Counted from the first letter of the stretch, positions 27,101 through 36,184 are shown. The stretch is 64,000 bases of DNA from Sphingobacterium sp. ML3W (GCF_000747525.1 NZ_CP009278.1:4030001-4094000), one strand, 5' to 3'. The notes: generated by a model not told the origin, from the sequence alone. Program-made: numbers and translations.

Positions 27101-29565
27101 AACGTTTGGGAATGGTGCATAAACCCATGATTATGGGGTTAAAAGCTAATGTTCATGAAATTGCAGAAACCTATCGCAAAGCCTATCCATACGCTAAAAT
27201 ATTATATCCAGGTAAAGAAGACTTTACGCCACAAAAACGCCAACGAATTTTCGGAGATATAAAAAACAATGATTGGGATTGTGTCATATTGACCCATGAC
27301 CAATTCGGAATGATTCCACAATCCCCTGAAATACAAAAGGAAATTTTGCAAGCGGAACTGAACAGTGTGGAAGATAATCTTGCCGCTCTGGAAGCACAGG
27401 GCAAGGAAATTTCAAGAGGAATGCTCAAGGGAGTAATTATCAGGAAACAAAACCTTGAAGTGAAGCTCAAAACATTAGAACATGATATTGAAAACCGTAA
27501 AGATGATGTGGTCGATTTTAAAATGATGGGGATTGATCACTTGCTTGTGGATGAAAGCCATCGTTTCAAAAATTTGATGTTCAATACCCGTCACGATCGA
27601 GTTGCCGGATTGGGCAATATGCAGGGAAGCCAAAAGGCAATGAACCTGCTTTTTGCCATCCGTACTATTCAAGAACGTACCGGAAAGGATTTGGGTGCCA
27701 CCTTTCTTTCGGGTACAACCATCAGCAACTCGCTGACGGAACTGTATCTTTTATTCAAATACCTGCGTCCACAAGCATTGGAAAAACAGGGGATCAATTG
27801 TTTTGATGCCTGGTCTGCCATCTATGCAAGAAAAACCACCGATTATGAGTTTTCAGTAGCTAACAATATTGTACAAAAAGAACGTTTCCGCTACTTTATC
27901 AAAGTTCCTGAACTGGCACAGTTCTATTCAGAAATCACAGATTACCGAACAGCAAAGGATATCGGCATTGACCGTCCTGAAAAGAATGAGATATTATACA
28001 ATATCCAACCGACACCACAGCAGGAAGTCTTTATCAAAAACTTAATGGATTTTGCTAAATCTGGTAATGCTACTTTACTCGGAAGGGCTCCGCTTTCTCC
28101 AAATGAAGAAAAAGCAAAGATGTTGATTGCAACAGATTATGCCCGTAAAATGTCACTGGATATGCGGATGATTAGTGCTAAATATGAAGACCATCCCGAT
28201 AGCAAAGCTTCTCATTGTGCTGCAAAACTTGCGGAATATCACACACGTTTCAATGCGCAAAAAGGGACACAATTCGTTTTTTCCGATTTAGGTACTTACA
28301 AGCTTAACGAATGGAATGTCTATTCAGAAATCAAAAGGAAACTCGTTGAAGACCACGGAATCCCCGCAAACGAAATTCGTTTTATACAGGAAGCCAAGAC
28401 TGATAAAATGCGAAAAGAATTCATCAACGCGATGAACGAGGGGAAGATCCGGGTATTGTTTGGCTCTACCGATATGTTGGGTACAGGCGTAAATGCTCAA
28501 AAAAGAGCTGTTGCTGTTCATCATTTAGATACACCGTGGCGACCAAGTGATCTTGCCCAGCGAGACGGACGAGCAGTTCGTAAAGGCAATGAAATCGCAA
28601 AACATTTTGCAGGCAATAACGTAGATGTCATCATTTATGCCGTAGAAAAATCATTGGATAGTTATAAGTTCAATCTACTCTACAACAAACAACTTTTTAT
28701 TGACCAATTAAAATCCAACCACCTTGGAAAACGAACGATTGATGAGGGTAGTATGGATGAAAAATCGGGAATGAACTTTTCGGAGTATGTAGCCATCCTG
28801 TCAGGTAATACCGATCTATTGGATAAAGCAAAATTGGAAAAGCAGATTGCAGGACTAGAAAGTGAAAAGCAGGCTTTCAATCGTTCCAAGTTTAATTCGA
28901 AGCATAAATTCGAAGATAATACCGCAATGCTTGAAGCTGCGCAATCCCGTTTGGAACGCATGAATCTTGATTGGCAAAATTTACAGCAACGCGTACAAAA
29001 ACATTCAGACGGTACGATTGTAAATCCAGTACAATTGGATGGCTTATCGCCCAATGCGGATGTAAAACAAATTGGAGCTAAACTCAATCAACTTGCGGAT
29101 AAAGCTCGCACTGTAGGACAGTATGAAGAAATTGGAAGTTTATATGGATTTACATTATTGGTTAAAACTGAAATGTCGGAAAAAGAAGGTGTTGACATCC
29201 GATTGAATCGCTTTTTGATCCTAGGTGAGGGTAACATCAAGTACACGTACAATAATGGTATTATAGCTAAAGATTCTCAAACCGCAACGATGAATTTCCT
29301 AAATGCTTTGGAGAAACTTCCTGGTTATATTGAACAGGAGCAAAAGAAAATTGTTGAATTGAAAAAGGATCTACCCGTTCTTCAGGAAATAGTCAACGGT
29401 ACATGGACTAAGGAAAGTAGACTAGGTGAATTGAAAACGGAATTAGCTGGAGTTGAACGAAAGATACTATTGTCTATAACTCCAGAATCTAAAGCAGAAC
29501 GGGTTGAAACTGTTAAAACCGATATTCCAGAAAAAAAACTTATTCGAAGAAAGAACAGGTTTTAA
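24175..29565 (+). CDS. Giant N6-adenine methylase-SNF2 helicase fusion
   Basis: The 1796-residue protein begins with an N6-methyltransferase-like domain. The SAM motif is EPSAGIGSF (131-139); the catalytic position reads SNIPFG (194-199) instead of NPPF/Y. After a linker (~390-520) comes a superfamily 2 helicase with GAGKT (~962), DESH (~1127), LSGTTISN and the late GRAVRKGNE motif, then a coiled-coil C-terminus. This architecture is shared with phage-type antirestriction proteins such as DarB and with conserved genes of Bacteroidota elements. It may protect transferred DNA from restriction, or work in transfer. I chose the ATG at 24175 rather than a TTG three codons upstream. The stop lies exactly at the junction with a duplicated cargo fragment. 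Confidence 0.85.
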   Translation: MGFSKKQHLQTNIDALRIVFKLEKENRHATVGERLLMMQYSGFGGLKFVLNPVENEIDINHWRKTEHDLFPLTQKLHQLLKENATDEKQYRRYVDSMRSSVLTAFYTPPQVIDAVSATLRENGLDLGKFLEPSAGIGSFIQSFSEKRQASVTAYEKDLLTGKILKQLYPESTIHISGFEDISEKEQNSYDVVASNIPFGDTAIFDLSYSRSKNPAKEQATRSVHNYFFLKGTDMLREGGLMVFITSQGVLNSQKNEPIRRALMHENNLVSAIRLPNNLFTDYAGTEVGSDLIILQKHTGKQNLSETEELFCQSQITQYNTPSNALFQDNIRIVHTDVKLDTDPYGKPALIYTHKGAVEGIARDLKQMLHEDFRKHLNFELYKSAQNKDQVVQNSISQKVSPPIADPVIHKSETKPLSASITNKSIAKEKRQLSIFDLFENPEEQIAVVIPKTIKTKKQTVQRKRVVNKHPPNLFSGLMQQPYSPPVSNTPANGNISTHSRKQEAIGDLFSVLNGNNQVEKPALINTIPGPDLYSKEIQTFHRNDCLAADNGWVGYLKDLDNDRQQAMFHPLQLAPLQKERAEGYIGIRDSYLDLYQKEAEKQAEHKEERENLNHLYEAFVKRYGNLNSSDNIKIIKTDSAGKEVPYLERMVGGVVHKADIFHRPVTFSIATLVTDNPDEALASSLNKYGKVDLDYMSEISGLSFDTLKESLKERIFFNPLQNEYEIVERWIAGNVVEKGIEVKNYLESNPNDIEAKESLTALEEARPRSIEFEELDFNLGERWIPTGIYARFASHLFDTDVRIHYAESSDDFNIKCDQKNVHIWDKYAVKAESRTFDGIALLKHALVNTTPDITKKIFIEDKEVKVRDMEAIQMANTKIDEIRTAFSEWLHAQNDEFKNRLTDQYNDTFNCFVRPQYDGSHQEFPGLDRKALGIEDLYSSQKDAVWMIKLNGGAICDHEVGAGKTLIMCTAAQEMKRLGMVHKPMIMGLKANVHEIAETYRKAYPYAKILYPGKEDFTPQKRQRIFGDIKNNDWDCVILTHDQFGMIPQSPEIQKEILQAELNSVEDNLAALEAQGKEISRGMLKGVIIRKQNLEVKLKTLEHDIENRKDDVVDFKMMGIDHLLVDESHRFKNLMFNTRHDRVAGLGNMQGSQKAMNLLFAIRTIQERTGKDLGATFLSGTTISNSLTELYLLFKYLRPQALEKQGINCFDAWSAIYARKTTDYEFSVANNIVQKERFRYFIKVPELAQFYSEITDYRTAKDIGIDRPEKNEILYNIQPTPQQEVFIKNLMDFAKSGNATLLGRAPLSPNEEKAKMLIATDYARKMSLDMRMISAKYEDHPDSKASHCAAKLAEYHTRFNAQKGTQFVFSDLGTYKLNEWNVYSEIKRKLVEDHGIPANEIRFIQEAKTDKMRKEFINAMNEGKIRVLFGSTDMLGTGVNAQKRAVAVHHLDTPWRPSDLAQRDGRAVRKGNEIAKHFAGNNVDVIIYAVEKSLDSYKFNLLYNKQLFIDQLKSNHLGKRTIDEGSMDEKSGMNFSEYVAILSGNTDLLDKAKLEKQIAGLESEKQAFNRSKFNSKHKFEDNTAMLEAAQSRLERMNLDWQNLQQRVQKHSDGTIVNPVQLDGLSPNADVKQIGAKLNQLADKARTVGQYEEIGSLYGFTLLVKTEMSEKEGVDIRLNRFLILGEGNIKYTYNNGIIAKDSQTATMNFLNALEKLPGYIEQEQKKIVELKKDLPVLQEIVNGTWTKESRLGELKTELAGVERKILLSITPESKAERVETVKTDIPEKKLIRRKNRF

Positions 29566-29736
29566 ATAATCCGTTCGTCTATTTTGTTTTAGCAAATTTT
29601 CAAGCAAAAGTTTTTGGTCAACAGCCAACCATTCTACAAGGTTGGCTGTTTCAATTTCACCACGGTTTAGCTGTGCAAAAATGTCTATCGGAATATCTTT
29701 TGCACTTCTTGCTCCCTTCCTTTTTACTTCGTTCAT
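29558..29736 (-). pseudogene. Truncated copy of the HEAT/DNA-alkylation-repeat gene
   Basis: The first ~55 codons are nearly the same as those of the intact gene at 37158-37964 (VKRKGAR...NLVEWLAVDQKLLLENLLK). Similarity stops after the codons for DYLKP at 29558, where the end of the helicase gene begins. Beyond this the frame reads through antisense helicase sequence. The copy is a 5' remnant without the repeats and is not expected to function. Confidence 0.85.
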
Positions 29737-30093
29737 AATTGTTCAATAAGTTCTTGAATATCTATCCTGTTTGTGTAGTTTGTATCAACAAACTTGAATG
29801 TAATACAACCATTTGTATCTATTGCAAAAACGGCAGGAACAGGTAGTTCATTAGTATCGTTCTCATTGTATTCTGACAGCTCAATTCCCAAACTGCTGTA
29901 AGTAGGAATTACGTAGTCCTGAAGCCCAAACGAAATGCCTAGTTGTTTAGCCAAAGCATTGTCTTTGTCCATCAATAACTCAAAATCCCATAGGTGATTA
30001 TTCTTTAATTCGTCACTATAATAGGCTGTTTGTGGTGAGATTGCCACAAGCGTTGCTTTTCCGTTTTTTAGAAGTTTTTTTATTCAATTTCAT
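29733..30093 (-). pseudogene. Decayed redoxin copy lacking the CxxC site
   Basis: This matches the intact redoxin gene at 37961-38611. The start region is missing, 4 bases are lost near 30080, and 96 bp are deleted between two short repeats (CTTTTC[TC]GT in the intact copy). That deletion removes the segment encoding the CPYC active site. The remaining open frame (29733-30047) keeps only the C-terminal half of the thioredoxin fold. It cannot act as a peroxiredoxin. Confidence 0.85.
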
Positions 30094-30296
30094 TTAGTAT
30101 TCGTTTTCAATCATACCTAACCATCGTACGATATGCCGTAAGTGCTGTTCGCCGTAAAGTAGGGCAAAATTCCGTGTTTCAGGATTTTCTTTATCTTGGT
30201 AAACCTCCGTCGTTGCTTTGCAAAATCTTTTGTGAGATTAATTTTACATGCATTGATAATGCCGCTTTTCCAATGCTCGAATGTTTGTGGTATCAT
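30094..30296 (-). pseudogene. Frameshifted small conserved-looking gene after the ABC permease
   Basis: An ATG at 30296 overlaps the permease stop as ATGA. The frame reads MIPQTFEHWKSGIINACKI and on to FAKQR near 30214. It then continues in another frame as VYQDKENPETRNFALLYGE... ending at a TAA at 30094-30096. A single-base loss around 30205-30214 explains this. I recall similar ~65-residue proteins in Bacteroidota but cannot name a function. It would be the last gene of the TonB/ABC operon. It is broken, or it needs a programmed frameshift. Confidence 0.6.
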
Positions 30297-31624
30297 TTTT
30301 CAGTTTCAGTTTTAAAAGCCTCCACATATTCAAGAAATTTTTCCCTATCAATAGTTTCTTTATTCCAACTGTCATTTAGAATGAATTTTACTTTTTTATC
30401 AATCATTTTCTGAATTTCAACTCTAAATTTTTGATAAGCATAGTAGTCCGTTTCGCTTAAACGATTCATTGTATTTTGAAACCAATTTACAGGGTTGATC
30501 CAAGAAGTATTTCGGATGAATTGGTTTTTGCTCTCGTTGCTATCTTCAATTTGTTTTGCGGCATCTTTCATTAACTTATTGATAAGTCCGCTGCTTGAAT
30601 TACCAATGATGCCTTCGTCCATAACAGTGTCTTTGGCTAATTTGGTTGCTTGAAGTTCTGGATAGTGAACCAACAGTTTTTTCATAACCGTATCTGCAGG
30701 TAAATCATATATTTTATAGGTTTCATCTCGGCTTGCATCCAAATAATCCGTCATATAACTTGCTGGATATTTTAAGGATAAAATTTGATGTGTAGCACCT
30801 GGAACAATGACAGCAAACATTAACCAAATAGAAGCCATTTTTATTGCCTGATTAGCACTTCCTTTTCCTTTAAGATTAATGTAATAGAAGACAGCAAACC
30901 AAAGGAATGTATAAAACAGCACCAATAAATACATATTTAAAAATGTACCAGATAAATCAAATAATGCGTTAGTGAGTGCGGCATAAACTAGCATTAGTAC
31001 AAGTAGCAATGCTATTATTAAAAAAAAGTAAAAAATAAATCTTGCCAATAGCCATGTACTGAATGAAGGATTATTAACCTGTACCAAACGATCAAAGTTT
31101 AAATCCTTTTCAAGGCCTCCAATATTGAATAGCAAGATGATGAGCAAAACGGGCAACAGATAAATGATGATAAAGCTAAAATCTAACGTCCCAATAGCTA
31201 GCCTTTCTGGATTTGCCATTTCTTCCGAAAGGTCAGCATCAAAGGTCGAACTCCAATTGGTTACCTGCTTATAATATCCAAATTGTTCTGCCTGTCCGAT
31301 GCTGAAAGGCATCATTTTTGAAGGCTCCTTAATTGCCGAAGCTGGGGCGTACCATATAGCCCGCATTGGTGTGGTTACATCAATCCAAGGTTTATCATCA
31401 GGTCCTTTTTTACCAGCATCATACCAACTGATTACTTCTGCGATGGTTTCCTCGTTTTTACTTTTTATATTTTCTGTTTCCGCCAGCTGTTTTTTAAAAA
31501 GTTCGTATCCGTTTTGTAAACCATAAATGGCAGCTCCTAAAAACAATAGCAAAGCCGTTATTTTAAAAGGACTTCGAGCAAAATGCCTGAACTCATATCT
31601 TGTAATTGTTATCAAATGCTTCAT
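30293..31624 (-). CDS. ABC transporter permease (DUF3526-type), second subunit
   Basis: The 443-residue membrane protein has an N-terminal transmembrane helix (FKITALLLFLGAAIYGL), a large extracytoplasmic domain (~40-150) and a cluster of further helices (~160-290). This is the layout of ABC-2 permeases of the NosY/GldF/DUF3526 kind. The ATG at 31624 overlaps the stop of the preceding permease (ATGA), so I reject the longer frame from 31681. With its partner and the ATPase it should form an exporter or mechanical ABC complex. Substrate unknown. Confidence 0.78.
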   Translation of the reverse strand: MKHLITITRYEFRHFARSPFKITALLLFLGAAIYGLQNGYELFKKQLAETENIKSKNEETIAEVISWYDAGKKGPDDKPWIDVTTPMRAIWYAPASAIKEPSKMMPFSIGQAEQFGYYKQVTNWSSTFDADLSEEMANPERLAIGTLDFSFIIIYLLPVLLIILLFNIGGLEKDLNFDRLVQVNNPSFSTWLLARFIFYFFLIIALLLVLMLVYAALTNALFDLSGTFLNMYLLVLFYTFLWFAVFYYINLKGKGSANQAIKMASIWLMFAVIVPGATHQILSLKYPASYMTDYLDASRDETYKIYDLPADTVMKKLLVHYPELQATKLAKDTVMDEGIIGNSSSGLINKLMKDAAKQIEDSNESKNQFIRNTSWINPVNWFQNTMNRLSETDYYAYQKFRVEIQKMIDKKVKFILNDSWNKETIDREKFLEYVEAFKTETEK

Positions 31625-33030
31625 GTCAATTTTATTTTTTTCGAGAGTAGAAAGACTATGCAAGTAGTAATTAACACCCATATTGCCATAAACAACATAT
31701 CTAAACCATAGTAGGCCATTACTTGTCCTATTGTAGGTGTTCTGTATTCAAAATCTTTTACAGATTTATAGAATTCATTATTTTCTTTCCAGCCCCAGTC
31801 ACCGGTTTTAGAACCGCCATAGGTCTGTTTTTCGTTCAAGGTTCTGATTAAGTCTCTTCGATAATTTTCTGCTTGTTTCAAAAAATCCAGATGGTGCAAC
31901 ATATCACTTCCGCTAAAACCCATACCAGCATTTTGCAAAGAACTGAAGGGATTAAAAACCCCAGATAATTGATAGAATCTTTTCTGTTGTTGCAGCAGTT
32001 CATAATTTTTACCAAAATGTTTATCCCATACCTGATTACCATATTCTTCATCTGCCTGCATCCGCAATCCATCGTAATTGATAGTTAGCTGTTGAATGCT
32101 ATCTACATTATATTTAGCTAAAATTTCTTTTTTAAATGCTTCAGATCTTTTATCGGAAGGATTATGTCCGTCCATTCCTTTGGAACGATCATCCTTCATA
32201 GCGGTTTTAAATTCCTGTCTGCTAGGTAAAGGATATAGCTTATCGGCCGTATTTCCCCATATTTTTGGAAAAAATATAGTCCATAATATCCAAACAGCAA
32301 GCATTGATGATAAGGAAGCTGCATTGCTCTTAAGTCTTGCTGAAAACCAGGTTGCTAATAAGGTTATAATGTAATAGTAAGCCGAGTATGCGAATAAAAT
32401 CAGTACCATTCTAGTTAAACTATCTCCATTCATATCACTAATACTTAACAATAATTGAATGCCAATCGTGACCAGAAGCAATAACAATCCATACACCCAA
32501 ACGCTAATCGTTTTTGCCAAAATAAGTTTTGAGAGCGAAGCGCCTTGGAAGACCAAAAGTTTTAATCTTCCTGTTTCTTTTTCTCTACTAATCGATGCAA
32601 ATGCTAGAAAAATGAGAAAAAGAGGAATGACATACTGCAATAACAAGGACGGTTTTAGTTTACCAAATTTGGATACCGATAGCGATTGAGAAACCTCAGA
32701 ATAACTCATTTCGTTCTGAACATGTCCTTCAAGTCTTAATACATTACCTGTTATCGTATTGATACCTTCATCAATGCTACTCAAAACAGTAACAGGTTTA
32801 AAGACATAGGAACCATAGTGGGCAGCACCATGCGGATTCATCTCATCGATTGATTCCCATTGTTCACGGATATGATTTTGAGATGCTTGTTGTTGTCGCT
32901 GCTGTTTGTTGTTTTGCACAATACCCAGCCAAGTGACTGCGGCAAGTGCTACGATAAAAAATAGGGTGAGGTAAACCAATATGCGTACCCGCAGCAACAT
33001 TTTCCATTCGTTGAGTATAATTTGTTTCAT
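31621..33030 (-). CDS. ABC transporter permease (DUF3526-type), first subunit
   Basis: The 469-residue protein starts with a helix (ILVYLTLFFIVALAAVTWLG), has a long periplasmic loop, then 'LLLQYVIPLFLIFLAFASISREKETGRLKLL'. The last is the conserved first coupling segment of ABC-2 permeases. Three or four more helices and a final helix at the C-terminus follow. It is a paralogue of the next gene and presumably forms a heterodimer with it. It lies 99 bp after the ATPase gene in the same direction. Confidence 0.8.
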   Translation of the reverse strand: MKQIILNEWKMLLRVRILVYLTLFFIVALAAVTWLGIVQNNKQQRQQQASQNHIREQWESIDEMNPHGAAHYGSYVFKPVTVLSSIDEGINTITGNVLRLEGHVQNEMSYSEVSQSLSVSKFGKLKPSLLLQYVIPLFLIFLAFASISREKETGRLKLLVFQGASLSKLILAKTISVWVYGLLLLLVTIGIQLLLSISDMNGDSLTRMVLILFAYSAYYYIITLLATWFSARLKSNAASLSSMLAVWILWTIFFPKIWGNTADKLYPLPSRQEFKTAMKDDRSKGMDGHNPSDKRSEAFKKEILAKYNVDSIQQLTINYDGLRMQADEEYGNQVWDKHFGKNYELLQQQKRFYQLSGVFNPFSSLQNAGMGFSGSDMLHHLDFLKQAENYRRDLIRTLNEKQTYGGSKTGDWGWKENNEFYKSVKDFEYRTPTIGQVMAYYGLDMLFMAIWVLITTCIVFLLSKKIKLT

Positions 33031-33129
33031 CTATTCTTTTTTATTTTGTTAATGGTCAGATGGAATTCGCCTAAACTATTTTCAGTTTCATCAACTGATG
33101 TTTATAGCTCATTTCATAAAATAAATGTT

Positions 33130-33831
33130 TTAGCTCTGCATATAGTCCAGATATATTTTTTCCAGTTGGTTAGCGGTTACTTCGGATGTTTGCATTTCTT
33201 TTACCAATACACCATTTTTAAGTATGCCTATTTTATTACAGGTTTCTCGAACTCTGAAAATATCGTGTGAAGCCATCAATATGGCAGCTCCTTCGGTAGC
33301 CAATTTTTTGAGTAGAACAGAAAGTTCATTACTTGCCAGTGGGTCTAAACCACTTGCGGGTTCGTCCAAAAGGTAAACCTTAGCTTTTTTGGCATAAGCA
33401 ATGGCGATGCCTACTTTCTGGCGCATTCCTTTGGAGTACGTTTCAGTTTTTTTACCGTGGGCATCTTGTTGTAATCCGCAAGCTGTTAGGAAATCTGCAA
33501 GTTCCGATTTTTTGTAGTTGATTCCGGCCAATTTGCAGAAGTAATCCAGATTTTCTATTCCAGTGAGATAAGGATAAAGACTCACGTTTTCTGGAATATA
33601 ACCAATCTGTTTTCTTGCTTTAAGGGTATCGGTGCTGGTATCATTTCCATTAACCAAAGCTCTGCCATTGTCTGGTTTTAGAAAACCCAACAAGATGTTC
33701 AATGTGGTCGATTTTCCAGCTCCGTTAGGTCCCAGCAACCCATATATTTCACCTTCCGATACAGATAAGGAAAGCCCACTTAGCGCCTCTTTATCTTTGT
33801 ATAATTTGCTTGTATTTTCTAATACTATCAT
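33130..33831 (-). CDS. ABC transporter ATP-binding protein
   Basis: The 233-residue ATPase shows the Walker A GPNGAGKST (~34-42), the signature YSKGMRQKVG, Walker B VYLLDEPASGLDP and the switch His in MASHD. It powers the two DUF3526-type permeases downstream. The gene starts 42 bp after the TonB receptor stop, so receptor and transporter are probably one operon controlled from the Fur-type boxes at 36113-36165. Confidence 0.92.
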   Translation of the reverse strand: MIVLENTSKLYKDKEALSGLSLSVSEGEIYGLLGPNGAGKSTTLNILLGFLKPDNGRALVNGNDTSTDTLKARKQIGYIPENVSLYPYLTGIENLDYFCKLAGINYKKSELADFLTACGLQQDAHGKKTETYSKGMRQKVGIAIAYAKKAKVYLLDEPASGLDPLASNELSVLLKKLATEGAAILMASHDIFRVRETCNKIGILKNGVLVKEMQTSEVTANQLEKIYLDYMQS

Positions 33832-33873
33832 TATTTAAAATTTAAATTATTTTATATTGATTTTTGTAATTTA

Positions 33874-36075
33874 TTATAAACGGAATTGTGCAGTAAGGAA
33901 AATCTCCCGGGTACGACCTATTTCTGCACCTCCGCTGTAATAAACTCCAGAATAGTAATATTTGTCGGTTAAATTTCTACCATGCAATCGGAACATGGTT
34001 GCTGATTTACCAATTTTCGTATTGTAACTAATACCCGCATCCAATAAGGTGTAGCTAGGAATAAATCCACTGTTTTGAGCATCTACAGGGCGATCTCCCA
34101 TATAGTTCAGGTTGCAATCTATAGCTAGATTAGGTAAGAATGATAAAGCATACCTTGCTCCAATGGTACCTTTCCAACGTGGTGCACCTTCGGTACGTTT
34201 TCCTAAAGCCGTTAGGTCTGTTACCTCTTTAAGCTCTGTATCCATATAGGCAATATTGCCCAATAAAGTTAGGCTCTGTAATAATTTAGTTGTGGTATTT
34301 AACTCAATACCGCGATGATGGAACTTCCCATTGCTGACAAAATCATTTGCTATATTCAGGTAACTGGCATCGCGTTTTACATCGTAAAATGCCATACCCA
34401 GGTTAAAGCGTTTATTAAAGTCCATTTTTAAGCCAACTTCATATTGAGTGGATGCAATGGCATCTGTTGGTTGGTTGGCATTATTTGCATTGAAGGGTGC
34501 GTAATCTCCTTTTTCAAAACCTCTGGAATAACTGATGTAACTCATCAGATTTTTGAATGGTCGATAGATTAATGCACCTGTAGGTACAAATACATTTTTA
34601 TCTTGCGGAGCGGCAACAGCCGATAGGTTACGAGCCTTGTACCAAATGTAACGCCCTCCAAGCAATACCTGAAATTTGGGGTTTAGTGTAATGAGATCAC
34701 TTGCAAAGACAGAACTTTCCTGTATGCTAGATTTAAAATCTATCTCCTTTTCTGCACCAAAGTCCCAACGAGACGGCTGTATTGGATTCAGTATGTTACC
34801 TACGGAAATATCACTTACACTGATGCCGTTAACGCTTTCTACAAAATCCCAGTAAGGGCTTTTATCCCTGAATTGTTTGTGAGATACTCCTGTAAACAAA
34901 TCGTGTTTTAGGGTTCCGGTAGAGAATTTTCCCGCTAGATAGCTTTGCAAGGACCATGTGCTAAATACCTCCCCTCGGGATTGGTAAAGGTCGGCATGAC
35001 CAATATCACCATTAGGCTGGATATTGAACAAATCTACATAACCACCGTGACGGTTCACTTGAGAATAGTTTGCTTGAGTAATAGATGTCCAGTGTTCATT
35101 CAAAGTATAATCAAATTTGGCTTCTATATTGTAAGCCTCGGTTTTGTGTCGGTACCACGAAGGCGAAAGCGCATCCCGACGATCTATTTTAGGTGGAAGA
35201 ATAAAAGTAGTTGGATCTAAAGGGTCTATACGACTACTTTGATCAGCTCGTAACAAAGGATCAGACATTGCACTTTTCCAAGCCCAGTCTGCATTTACTT
35301 GTAAAAGGGCCTTTTTACTTATTTTGAAATCTGTTGCAAGTCCTATATACCTGCGTTCCAGATCACCAAAGTGATTAAAATTTCCAACTTTTTCCATCCC
35401 TGCGTTTAAACGATAGCCAATCTTGCCATTCAACAAAGACATACTATGGTCAATAGCCGCATAGTAATCCTGTAAAGTTGACGTTTGCAGAGTAAGACTG
35501 TTATAAGGTTTTATAGTTGGTCGTTTTGGTATATAATTAATGGTTCCTCCGGGAGAATTGAATCCATATAAAAATCCTGAAGGTCCTTTAAGCACATCCA
35601 CACGTTCTATCAACTCTAACGGAACATCGTAATGAGGAGCTAATGTAAGTCCATCCCGACGTATGGTATTAAAATTATCCATTGCAAAACCACGTAAACG
35701 AAAATTGTCAAACCCTCCACCATAAGAAGAACTTTGTACAGAAGGATCTGAAATCAAAACATCGCGAACCGTTCGCGCAGACATTTCTCGTATATTTTTT
35801 GTTCCATAAGTTTGTATTGTCAGTGGTACGTCCATAACATCTTTGCTTCCAAATCCTCCCACGTTCACTTCAAAAGATTTGTTTAAGGGAGCGGTAATGA
35901 TTACTTCCTGCAATATGGTTGTTGAATCTTTTTTGACTTCCTGAGCGAAGAGAGAAGCGGAAAACGTAACGCTCAAAAAAAGGTGAGATGATAGCGTTAC
36001 TGCATTTTTTTTCACTGATCTTCGAGGTAAGTTACGCTGTAGTACACCGAAATACTTATTAATAGATTTATTCAT
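33874..36075 (-). CDS. TonB-dependent outer-membrane receptor (siderophore type)
   Basis: The 733-residue receptor has a signal peptide (hydrophobic stretch ending SASLFAQ, ~40-45), a plug domain (~60-180, with VDVLKGPSGFLYGFNSPGGTINYI) and a 22-strand barrel ending in a C-terminal aromatic-rich strand (FLTAQFRL). The architecture fits ferric-siderophore or other metallophore receptors. It is transcribed divergently from a Fur-family gene, and its promoter overlaps the palindromes at 36113-36127. The ABC transporter genes follow in the same operon. Iron or zinc are the most likely metals. Confidence 0.9.
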   Translation of the reverse strand: MNKSINKYFGVLQRNLPRRSVKKNAVTLSSHLFLSVTFSASLFAQEVKKDSTTILQEVIITAPLNKSFEVNVGGFGSKDVMDVPLTIQTYGTKNIREMSARTVRDVLISDPSVQSSSYGGGFDNFRLRGFAMDNFNTIRRDGLTLAPHYDVPLELIERVDVLKGPSGFLYGFNSPGGTINYIPKRPTIKPYNSLTLQTSTLQDYYAAIDHSMSLLNGKIGYRLNAGMEKVGNFNHFGDLERRYIGLATDFKISKKALLQVNADWAWKSAMSDPLLRADQSSRIDPLDPTTFILPPKIDRRDALSPSWYRHKTEAYNIEAKFDYTLNEHWTSITQANYSQVNRHGGYVDLFNIQPNGDIGHADLYQSRGEVFSTWSLQSYLAGKFSTGTLKHDLFTGVSHKQFRDKSPYWDFVESVNGISVSDISVGNILNPIQPSRWDFGAEKEIDFKSSIQESSVFASDLITLNPKFQVLLGGRYIWYKARNLSAVAAPQDKNVFVPTGALIYRPFKNLMSYISYSRGFEKGDYAPFNANNANQPTDAIASTQYEVGLKMDFNKRFNLGMAFYDVKRDASYLNIANDFVSNGKFHHRGIELNTTTKLLQSLTLLGNIAYMDTELKEVTDLTALGKRTEGAPRWKGTIGARYALSFLPNLAIDCNLNYMGDRPVDAQNSGFIPSYTLLDAGISYNTKIGKSATMFRLHGRNLTDKYYYSGVYYSGGAEIGRTREIFLTAQFRL

Positions 36076-36097
36076 ATATTTTATGGGCTAATTATTT

Positions 36098-36105
36098 TAT
36101 ATTTG
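36098..36105 (+). promoter_or_regulatory. -7 box of the Fur-family gene
   Basis: TATATTTG matches the Bacteroidota -7 consensus, 80 bp before the fur-like ATG. It lies just before the palindromic boxes, so a repressor bound there would block this promoter. On the opposite strand TATTTTTG (36126-36133) is the corresponding box for the TonB receptor. Confidence 0.6.
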
Positions 36106-36112
36106 CAATTAA

Positions 36113-36165
36113 TGCAACAGTGTTGCAAAAATAGCAATTATTCCTACAAACGCAACTATGTTGCA
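36113..36165. promoter_or_regulatory. Two Fur/Zur-type 7-1-7 palindromes
   Basis: TGCAACA-G-TGTTGCA (36113-36127) is a perfect 7-1-7 inverted repeat. A second imperfect copy, CGCAACT-A-TGTTGCA, is at 36151-36165. Both lie between the divergent TonB receptor and Fur-family genes and overlap the -7 box of the receptor. The 7-1-7 form is typical of Fur-superfamily operators, so autoregulation and metal control of the transport operon are likely. Confidence 0.75.
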
Positions 36166-36184
36166 GTAATAATTTATTAGAAAG

